Position numbers and translations under genes: made by a program. A stretch of 64,000 nt of DNA from Chrysomallon squamiferum (Eukaryota > Mollusca > Gastropoda > Neomphalida > Peltospiridae). This document shows positions 54,529 through 64,000 of the stretch, in pieces. Position 1 is the stretch's first letter. The number at the start of each line of letters is the position of its first letter. The stretch is from assembly GCA_012295275.1 (NCBI GenBank), contig CM022665.1:29361457-29425456 (forward strand), given 5' to 3'. The notes under the pieces were generated by a model. That model was not told the origin of the DNA and made no database searches. It was given only the letters and a program-made list of their open reading frames with translations.

Positions 54529-57500
54529 TCACATCCAGTCAGCAACATCCAGCATTACTTCAGAAAACCAAGCAGAATCAGTCTGCAAAAACAAAAATAA
54601 ATAAAAGTTGAAAAAAAGTATAACTTCTCTCACAGAATGTATCAGTTTACTAACAGATGTAGATAAATGTAGCCAATGTTGGTTGTGTAATTTAAAAACC
54701 AGTTACCATTTATACATACATTATTTTTTTTTTATCAGAATAAATGTAAAAATATATAACAACTGTACATTTTCCAGGCTGATTTGACTTAATTTAAGAA
54801 TCCTGAAGATGTTATCTACATTACTTAATATACATGTATACCAGGTCTGTAGCTGCATCATTTTCATTTTGTTCTGGACAAGGGTCTTCACATCTATTGT
54901 TTAGTTCAGTATTGTTAACAAATTCTGGAACAGAATCAAATTCTGCTTCAATATCTTCAAAGAAACTTTCATCAAATAATAGCTGATTGGGTTCACCTTG
55001 CTGAGGTTGGAGATCCATACTATTTATCTGATTTAAAAAAATAAATTAAAAAGAAATGTAAAACATTCAGTAACCATTTAAAAAAAAAAAAAAAAAAATC
55101 AAGAGTTCATATAAACTTTAGATTAATGAATGAATAAATAAATGTTTAATAATACAATAATGTTAATGTTTTTTAGATGTAAAACATGGTAATATTAAGC
55201 AGAAAATCAGCTGTCGATTCTTATCAGTTAACAGCAAGATATATGCATCGTCCTCAGCTTTTGATGAATGTTTGTTTTAAAAATGGTACACTCTCTGAAA
55301 TGGAAGCACCAAAGATATTAGTTATTTCGTTGTGGAATCTCTGTCATACAATATTTTTTACTTTATTATTTTAAATGTTTATAAGCAGCACATTAAGAAA
55401 ATAATACTAATAATAAATAAAAATAAATTTATTTTCAGAAATTATACGTTAAAATAGCCAATGTCATTAATACTTGAGCTGTAAACAGTCTCAACTGTTC
55501 ATCTTGATTGGTTATCTCAGTGTTAGTGCTTTGATGTTCATCTGATAACCCATCAATGTGAAAAGCAGGCAGTTCTTCCCAGCTGTCAATTACAGGTATG
55601 TCTTCATCTTCTTGCAATGCCTAAAAAGCAGCTTTATTTTACTTTATGAAAATCTGAGTTCACAGAAACTGACAGTAAAATATATTTTCCTTAATAAATT
55701 ATAATTAATAAGGATTCCTTTGAACAACATTTTTTTTTCTTAGTTTATTGAAGGGAAATGAACAAATGAATGCATTCATGTTTTCTTTCAACATTTCTTG
55801 GGCATCTGTATTTGTTTAATTTTTTACTTTTAATTTTAAAAAAATCTGTTATAAGAGTGGATAATGTCAGTTACCATTTCAAGGGCTTCTAGTAATTAAC
55901 AGAAAATGCTTGGACCATGACCCATCAAGTGGAATGGGAAGCAGTCATAAGGATTTGTCAAAATATGATTATGCGATTCATTACATCTGAGAACAGAGCA
56001 TAATCAGTTACTTAATGATTTACTTTAAAACATTAAAACATGAACAAGGTCTTGTGAAAACCCACACCTCATTACAAATCTGTTGTGATATTCCTGTCTC
56101 GGGTCTTTGGCAGTTAGATAGCTTCCACAGTTTCTCTGTGAAAAAATGTTTCATGTCTTCAGGGTTTTCTGCCTTTAAGAAGAAAATTAGAAAAAATGTT
56201 CTAAGTAATATCTGTTGCTAAATTTTAATGTAGAAAAAATAAACTAAATTAGTTCTTGCTTCTTAATAACTGGCATTGTTATGTTTATTACATATGTTAT
56301 TAGATAATGAAAAGAGGGGGTTGGTATTTATGTGGTATAATAGTTATTGAAGTCATCTAAGGTCAGTTTTTATTTATTCCCTGTATTTGTTTGATATTTG
56401 TGATATGCATAATCTTGAAATTGAAAAGAAATGGCAAATGGTTTTCTATGTGGTATAAATATCTTTAGTTATGTGTTTTCTCACCTGAATTGTGGCCTTC
56501 ATCTCTGATCGGAATTTTCTGCAAGAACTAAGAGAAACAATATCACAGAGTGCTTTGCTTATAAGAGGTACAGTTTTTGTCAAAACAGATATTTTCTGAA
56601 ACAAACAAAAAGAATTGTCTCTTTACTGTTGTATTAAAAACAATCCAAAACTTTGAAAAATAAAATCCAACAAAAATGTCTTTCTCTTTAAAAACAAAAT
56701 TTAAAAAAAAGAAGAAGACAGAAAAAAGCAAGTATAATACATATGATATTCTATTTTTATCTTATTATACTATTTTAAAATATAAAACATTAAAAATCAC
56801 CTTTAGATTGTTTTCATCACTTCTTTTTTCATTAAATAACATCATTGCTGATTCTAAACTCTCTTTCAGAGCTGGCCAAATAAATATATTTTTCTCATTT
56901 GACAACTTGGTGTGCAAATCTGTGAAGAAATTGTAATTAGTTACATTAATATTTTTAATTCAATACATTTTCATTTTACAGAAAAAACTGAGTAATACTT
57001 TTTGGATAAGATGAGGAAATTTTTTTTAATTTAAATGAACATACCAGTAGTAAACTCTGGACTACAGCCATTTCTACAGGATATAATAATACTAATTTGC
57101 AACAAGAAGCTGTTGTACACCGAAGATGGTTTTGGCAAAAATGATTTATCTTTAATTTCTACAGCCATTCTGTTTTCCCACTGAGAACAATCTGAAATAA
57201 AGCAAATATTCTGCAAGCATGCTAGTATATTTTTCTATTTTAAATTAATTAAATAATTATTGCTCAGCCACTGAGTTGTAATTTGTTAATAAAAGCATAC
57301 ATAAATGTTTAATTTAAAAGAATAACATTTATTTATTTTGAAGAAAAAAATTAATATTTTTGTTGTTACTAATAAGTGGCATTAAGAAAAATAAGATACC
57401 TTTTAAGGATGGTTTTACCCTGGTCATAACTAAAGGGAATCTGCTCCAGTTAATTAACGAATGGAAGTTATCTATACCAACAGAATTCAGTGGAAGTGGA

Positions 57501-60500
57501 ATGTGTTCTGGTCCATACACTGTTAACTTATAATGAATAATAATGTTTAAACTCATGTGTGCAAGCTATAAGGTTAAAAAATATATGTAACTAATACTAA
57601 AACACACTATATTCAAAATTTATATTAAAAAAACAACTGTGAAATAAATTTTTCAAATTGTTTAATTTTTATTTCTGTTGATAGTGAAAAGTCTAAAACA
57701 TGCAGTCTGACTGATACCTAGCTCAGGAAAAAAAAATATGTCATTAAAATATGTTCTATTTCACATTTCTATAAAGTTTTTAACTTAACAATTTACTGGT
57801 ATTAAGAATACATGCCTATGTCATAAAGTAGTTATGATAATACAGATGTTATTTTTAGATTATTCTTCATGTTACAAATAGATGTTCATACAAATTTTTT
57901 TTTTTTTAAAAACACTACTTTTTTCTACTTTCTCTGCATTTTCTGGAGTTAATTAAATGTTGAAAAACAGCTTCAAAGATACCCAACAATTTCCAGTAAA
58001 GGTTGCTTGATGTCTATGTTCTTTCCAGACAGGAAGAAATGAAATTAAGGATGATATGCAAAGATGAGTTTTCAAAGAGTGGCTTTCATATTCCATGCTC
58101 ACTGAATTGCCACCATAACATAAAACTTTTCCAGCTGGTGTACTCTGGGAATTCCTGAGAAAAAAAAAGAGTAAAGGTAAATTTTAAAAATCCATATTAA
58201 ATAGCTTTTTTTTTCCTTTTTGAAATACTATTTCTATGAGTAAAAAAACAACAACAAAATAAAACCAAACTGAAATCAAAATATGTAAAAACTTAAATTA
58301 TTTTTGACTAAGTATCTTTGTTATGACTAAAGCAGATCAATATCTTATGTTCTGTGTTACCACGTAAAAATTATGGAATACTTTAATGTTTTTCACTTAC
58401 CATAGTAGGTAGGAAGCATCATTTATAAGAGTGACATTACGTAATGAAGTGGTCGTTTTATAACTATAACAGAAACAAATTACAGAAATATGATGTTTGT
58501 TATATAAAGTTATTTAATTAAAATAGCATATATAAAACAATTATAGAAACAATTAACTTAAAATATTTCATAATCTATACTGATGATATGAAATGTCTTA
58601 AAAATTACATTTTTAATTGTTAAATATGAAAAGGAAGTGGAAAAATTAACATGCCTTGAATAAGTGTATTAAAATTAGAAATAAAGTATACATATGTATT
58701 TCATTACCATGGGGTTCAATACCTGAAATCTGTGTTACAAACTGCACCTGAGATTTTCATAGTGAAAGACAAACCTATCTGAAAAATTACAATAAAATAT
58801 GTAGAAAATTGGTTAAGATCATAACACAGAGAACACTTGTCAAGTTATAATACTTGCATTGTCCCTTCTTATTACAGATTTAATTCATCATAACATCTTC
58901 TGGATTTGTAGTTTTTAGTATTATTCGTCAGACATGATATATGTAAAAAGAAAAATATAAAGAAAAAAACAACTGATGCAGCAATTTATTAAATAGCTAA
59001 TTGCATGACTAAACTTTACCTTAGGATTAATAAACTTCATCCAGTAGAGAAATTTGCAAAATTGTTGTCCTTCTAGTAGCATATGTTCTTCTGATTGAAT
59101 TATCTGAAAATACAAACTAGGAATTAGTTAAAGAAATGACAAAAACAAATTTTTATTTTATATCAATAGATATATTTAATGTAAGGAAAATATTTGTACT
59201 GTTTTAAGAAAAGAAATCACTTTTCATTGATCTAATTATTATGTGTAAATATGCATATATTTTTTGATAACCTACTCTAAAATGAATAACAAAGCTGTCA
59301 CATTCCACAATATCCAACTTTGTAGTTGATGAAGAACTCTGACAGTTGATGCACACCCTGGAATTTTCTTCACTCAGCCACAAAATGTTTTGTGTGATTA
59401 CATTCTCATTAACAGCATCTAATTGCTGTACTGAAAGGTGAGCTTCATTTTCATATGACTGCATTAAAAATATCATTTTGACAAAAGTGGGTAAGCATCC
59501 ACCTAATAAATAAAAATTATCTACATAAATATTAAATAAAGACTGAATTTTTTTTTTTTTTATTCATGCAAAATAATTAAAATAAATTGTTTACTAATAG
59601 TATATAATTATGTCTTTGGTAGGTAGAATTATTAAAAAATTCCACAATTATATTTTGGCCACAAATGCAAAGTTAGGTTACTCAGAATACCAAATTTAGT
59701 TAATATCATTACAATATATCATATTTTTAAAAACAAATATTCACATACATAAGGTAGTTCACTGAGTAATTTGTTACCTTCAAGCAAAGCTTTGAAATTG
59801 ACTTCAAAGTTGCATGACACTGAAACAAACCACCAAAACAGTAAAAAATATAAATAAATTATAAAAGAGAATAACAACAACTTAGTTTTTAAAGTTGAAT
59901 ATAAAATTAATTAGTTGGTTATAATCTTAAATAAGAAGACATAAATAAAAAGATAAGATTTGTTTATAGGTTTATTGTTTTAACATTAATATGGTTTATC
60001 TGGAAATACAGAACTTTTTACAGTTCTCAGGGATATCTCACTTTGTTTTAATGTTTTCCCATTAATCACTGTATGAGTGTGTGTTTAAAATTATTTATTG
60101 AGTAAGTACATATTTATGATTTTCAGGTACTATACCTCTGATATAGAAGACTTTCTGACTGTATTGGTAAGCCTTTTTCTTTGATTTCAGTTCGACTCCT
60201 AGATGAAGAGGAAACACCTGAATTTCTTCAGATTTAGCACAGCAGAGAAGAGCTCTTATTACCTAGGATTGAAACCAATTGATATATAACTTGAAAAACA
60301 AATATCAGTCTTGAAACATTGTTTTTCTTTTGTTGTTTTTTGTTGCTTTTTTATTATTTTATTTTGGGGGTGGAATGTATTGTGGGTGGAATCGTTATTA
60401 ATATTACTGTTATTTTATATTATTTTATTAATATTAAGTGTCCATATAACATATTCTGATAATTTTTGTATAAAAAATAAAATAAAATAAAATAAAATAA

Positions 60501-60584
60501 ATATTTTAAAATTCCAAAACTGGACAAATTATTAATTGATCTTATAACCTCTACAAGAGTCAGCTGAACAGGCAAAGAGTCCAT
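54529..60584 (-). CDS. TOPOVIBL: Topoisomerase VI-B-like meiotic subunit (TOPOVIBL)
   Basis: Sixteen exons: 60549-60584, 60136-60262, 59778-59819, 59276-59502, 59020-59103, 58723-58778, 58401-58463, 57983-58154, 57400-57565, 57045-57191, 56801-56919, 56485-56595, 56068-56172, 55474-55620, 54842-55027, 54529-54582. All phases close: 1842 nt, 613 residues from ATG 60584. I assign TOPOVIBL mainly from the C-terminal architecture. A conserved helical region reads 'SKALCDIVSLSSCRKFRSEM', followed by an acidic disordered stretch. The protein ends in a short helix, 'SAWFSEVMLDVADWM', which closely follows the Trp-containing REC114-binding helix at the end of mouse TOPOVIBL. Length also fits (about 580-660 in mammals). 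It would partner SPO11 to make meiotic double-strand breaks. The real start may lie further 5': the first exon is open above this ATG, and a candidate coding exon exists at 61104-61232. Alternative: another poorly conserved nuclear protein. Confidence 0.6.
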
Positions 60585-60623
60585 TGTCGCGTCTGCATGT
60601 ATAAATGTACTTTGATCAATTTC

Positions 60624-60663
<40 letters not shown>

Positions 60664-61103
60664 AAAATAATAATAATAATAATAATGATTATATACATAT
60701 ATTAACAAAGGTATACAGCTAGTAAAGATCTAATTACGTTTCTGACAGATAACTGTAAAATTATATTTGATAGTGTATTTTAGATTAATATTAAACAAAA
60801 TTTTGTTTACTCACTTTCGGGACTAGAATAAATAAATAAATAACAGATTTTAAAAGGTTACCTATTTATAAGAAAAGAAAAAAACGTTTTATTCCATTTA
60901 CTAAAATCAAATCCAAAAAATAAAAAATAAAAATAAAAATTATATTAATATTTAAAATAATAAAATCATAAAAAAATAAATTCAGGTTGTATTTGCTGCT
61001 GTTAATTAATTTTTAACATCTACTTATATGCTATTTGCCATAAATCAAATAATAATATGATCTAAATTATGTTGCTGAGAAAACATATTAGAATGTATAT
61101 TAC

Positions 61104-61232
61104 AGATGTTCATACTGGTAGCTTTCAAAATTATAGTGAAAGGAAACTTTTCCGTCTGCAAGAATTGTTTTCGTTATTTTCCGCCTTTTTATGCAAAGAT
61201 CCAGTAAGCCGTGTTGCTTTAGAAAATAGCTG
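61104..61232 (-). other. Candidate 5' coding exon of the TOPOVIBL-like gene
   Basis: Flanked on the minus strand by an acceptor (AATTGCAG) and a donor (CT|GTAATA), this 129-base block is open through all 42 codons. It reads like protein: 'LLDLCIKRRKITKTILADGK' and 'FHYNFESYQYEHL'. It ends in phase 2. To join the next exon in frame, a weaker acceptor inside 60549-60628 (ATCAAAG) or a further small exon would be needed, so the link is unproven. Confidence 0.35.
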
Positions 61233-61352
61233 CTGCAATTTTTAAGAAACTTTTATTGTTTTAATATTTATTTTTACAGTACATTTCTTCTTTCTTTAAT
61301 GCACCACTAATACTTGTTATTGTCACAAACTGTCTGAAAATATCCTCTTTAT

Positions 61353-61592
61353 CATGGCCGTAACTAGTCAGTTATGTCTTTTATTACAACGATGTTGGTA
61401 GACTTCAAACGGTAATCGTAGACATAAACGAATTCATTCAGGGTCATATCGTTTCTAATGGAATTGAAATTTATATTTTATAGTTTTAAAATAAAATCTT
61501 TGTATACAAAAAAACAACATAAAAACCTTTAAAAATCATCAATTTCGGTTCGAGGCATTTGCCTCATTTGCCTCAATGTAGTTACGGCCATG
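61353..61592. mobile_element. Possible MITE with 14-bp perfect inverted repeats
   Basis: 'catggccgtaacta' at 61353-61366 is repeated exactly in inverse at 61579-61592, enclosing 212 bases without coding capacity. Flanking target duplications are not obvious, so the true ends may lie slightly outside. Confidence 0.5.
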
Positions 61593-62374
61593 TTTGTGTC
61601 CCATTCAATTTATCCGTCAGTGTGCAGGTTCGGTTATTTCCCATTGGAATCTATGCACTAAAACTGGTTTATCAAAAGGGGCATATATAAAAAAAAAATC
61701 GTTATAAAAAAATTAAAATAGCCCAGCACTTAATTAAAATCAGTAATAAAATGTTATTTACTCCATTAAGTGAGAATAACTAGCATTTTTTAAAGTTGGC
61801 TTGCAGTCTAAATGAATAAAATCTATAAAAAGAATGACAATAAAGCATATTCAGTGCAGAGTATAGTTCTTTATTACATTCAGAAATACAGCAAACATAA
61901 TACCGTTAGGTCATATAAAGAGTAAAAATAACAAATGAATATTACATCACACTTAATTAAAATTCCAAAGAAAAAAGACTACAGTTATCCATTGCTGTGA
62001 TTTTATTTCATCTGCAAACATTTCAAACTTTGTTAAACAGTATTTCTCATCAACTGTCTCAAATAATGAATGGTATGAAATACAAAATGTACTGAATTTT
62101 TTTTTTAATTTGTTGTCAGCTTGTGAAAGCAGGGGAAATTGCTTTAAATTGTTCTTACAGATCTTTCTGAGGACAGAAATGAAAATGATTGCAAGTAGCA
62201 AATATAATACTGATGTCAAATATAAAACTGGTTATGTCTGTTTGATAAAAATGTCGATGCCGTGTTGATATTAATAAAAAATACTGAGGTCTTGATGTTA
62301 TGAGAAAAGACTATTGATGTCCTGATGTTACTAATCAAAACTGTCTCCACATGACTGTTGCTTCAGTACTGCTT

Positions 62375-64000
62375 TCAGCCCTGTATTCTTGCATCAATAT
62401 CAGATAATGTAATATTCTGAAAAAAATGAAATACATATATTATTAGTAAACACTGCAGTAAAATGTTTCGAAGTTCTGAAACATAAGTATATTATTTTTG
62501 TCTTTGCTTATGATTAAATATGTATTACGAGTTAACATAAGTGTAATTTTTAAACAAGAAAATATCTTCTGATTTAATTAAATAAATAAATCTTACCATT
62601 TGATGATCATGCTGTCTTGCATGTGTGTTAACTTTCCTGTGTTTTCTTTTTGCAGGTGGTGGCTTAAAAAACACAAATCCAATATACTGAGAGTCTGAAA
62701 TTACTTTTACTTTGAACTGATAATTTCTCTAAACTTAGATGAAAATATCAAGAAACTATTTGATTAGAATTCTACTTGTATTGAACTTGTTTATGATTTA
62801 CTACTACAAAACATCAGTATTTCAAACAGTAATGTTTTAAAATTATTTAATGTATATATTGTAAATGCATATTATCACTCACAATTATAATCATTGAATT
62901 CATTTGTATTTGTTTTTTCCCATCTGTAATTTATTAAAATTTATAACACGATATTAAATAAAATACATACAGCATTTTGAAAATATTCAGGACTGAGACT
63001 TTCCAGATATAAAATTCTTTCCTCCAGCATTTTCAATCTTCGAAACATGTCTGCTTTTGAAGTTTCTGAAACAAATAGACAATATTAACAATGTTTTAAT
63101 TAAATAAGCCCCACAAAATTTATCTAAATTTTATTTTCATTTCACAAAATGTTTAAAACAGAAAGGTTACACTTTATACTTACAGTTTAACTTTGGTGAT
63201 TTGTACAAACAGCCAAAATACAGTTTGAACTGTTGCAATTGACTCTTTTATTTGTGGCTGTAGACCAGTCATTGTTAATAATAACTAACAAGTCAAGAGA
63301 AACATATCGTAGTGAACTCACCTTCAGTCATATCAAGATGATTTTCCATGTTTCTGAGTCGTTCATGCATACACTGCAACCCAGTTCCTGCTGTGGATTG
63401 TAAAGATGAATTCTGATTGCTCTCAGCATCATTATGTCGAGTTTGGGGTCCGTAAGGGTTAACCACTCTAGTGACCTTGATGTGACTTCTTGTGCCTGCA
63501 CGGGGAATAAATACAGCATCTGTACGAGCACATCCCTCACTGCACCCTAAAAGAAAAAAACTACAATATTATTTGTTCCTATCTTCTTTACACTATATAT
63601 AACTTTCCTGTTTCTTTTTCAAGATAACATTAATGCAGAAAATAATATTTACTTGTTATAGCTTGCTTACTCAAAAACATTTGTTCTTAATCTGACAGTA
63701 AACAATGAAATGATATCAAAAGGAAATATGTAAACAAATTGTTACAAATGGAAACTGTAACCAATATTTAATAATGAATGTAAGAATTATTTGGATGTAT
63801 TAAATGAAAACATAAAAGCTCTGGGAAACTGAATATCTGAAGAAACAACACATTAATTTCTTTATTATTTTGTTAAAAAATCATTTATGATTACGAAAAA
63901 CCCTGAAAAACAACAAACTTTCATCTAACTGTGTCAAGCTGCAAAACTCTCTCCTGTTAAATTCATTCACTTCATTTTGCTTTTGATCCAAGAACGCTGC
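62375..64000 (-). CDS. MBIP: MAP3K12-binding inhibitory protein 1, 3' part
   Basis: Partial gene entering from beyond the right edge. Exons: 63919 to the window end, 63322-63546, 62971-63065, 62597-62662 and 62375-62416, phases consistent. Diagnostic blocks: 'FLDQKQNEVNEFNRREFC', then 'CARTDAVFIPRAGTRSHIKV', then 'VVNPYGPQTR', then 'RRLKMLEERILYLESLSPEY'. The latter matches the coiled coil and 'ISPEYFQ' region of MBIP. A basic stretch (PPPAKRKHRK) follows. MBIP is a subunit of the ATAC histone acetyltransferase complex and was first described as an inhibitor of the kinase DLK. In the last exon the frame stops early after 'LSDIDARIQG'. The family's terminal helix continues in another frame of the same exon (to a stop at 62331-62333), pointing to a one-base indel. 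AATAAA lies at 61870-61875. Confidence 0.9.

Larger units (their letters stand above)
60629..62330. other. Interval between TOPOVIBL-like gene and MBIP
   Basis: Holds a candidate upstream TOPOVIBL exon (61104-61232), a possible MITE (61353-61592), A/T-rich low-complexity sequence near 60632-60656 and 60900-60985, and the MBIP 3' UTR with a reverse-strand AATAAA at 61870-61875. Confidence 0.5.

Noticed and set aside
55875-55986. Extra exon in the TOPOVIBL-like gene with good acceptor and donor
   Set aside because: It reads protein-like for about 29 codons but contains an in-frame stop, and its phase does not fit the neighbours, which join cleanly without it.

Overview
This is an AT-rich stretch of animal nuclear DNA with split genes, canonical GT-AG introns, long simple repeats and decayed DNA transposons. 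A SINE-like repeat at 6488-6757 is of a type I know as very common in molluscan genomes. Together with the invertebrate-style gene content, this suggests a mollusc. I cannot name the class or species.

Layout, left to right. 1-2895: no recognised gene, two long (GA)n tracts. 2896-8836 (-): a three-exon claudin/PMP22-like membrane protein. A small two-exon gene of unknown function (about 6033-7330, +) is nested in its 5-kb intron on the other strand. 10713-19870 (+): STIP1/Hop, the HSP70-HSP90 co-chaperone, reconstructed as 13 exons and 559 residues, with a perfect heat shock element just upstream. 22941-23939 (-): an unrecognised single-exon gene of 332 codons. 26676-31926 (-): a SLC3A-type amino-acid transporter heavy chain, 10 exons, 651 residues. 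33852-36995 (-): ALKBH1, 6 exons, 356 residues, head to head with SLIRP (37303-41476, +), 4 exons, 100 residues. About 43426-44012 (+): an unrecognised basic, coiled-coil-rich protein. 49723-52536 (-): an ankyrin repeat and SOCS box protein, 610 residues, almost all in one exon. 54529-60584 (-), probably extending further 5': a 16-exon gene that I assign to TOPOVIBL, the meiotic topoisomerase VI-B-like subunit. 62375 to beyond the right edge (-): the 3' half of MBIP, a subunit of the ATAC acetyltransferase complex.

The genes do not form one pathway; they are mostly housekeeping loci. The arrangement worth noting is the ALKBH1/SLIRP divergent pair, which matches the human order and suggests conserved microsynteny with a shared promoter. 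ALKBH1 and SLIRP both act partly in mitochondrial RNA biology.

All spliced models were built by eye from splice consensus, reading phase and family similarity. The phases close exactly in each complete model, but there is no transcript evidence. Introns and intergenic DNA carry several MITE-like elements (30390-31215, 40370-40682, 47307-47603, 61353-61592) and a broken MULE-type transposase fragment (39347-39850).
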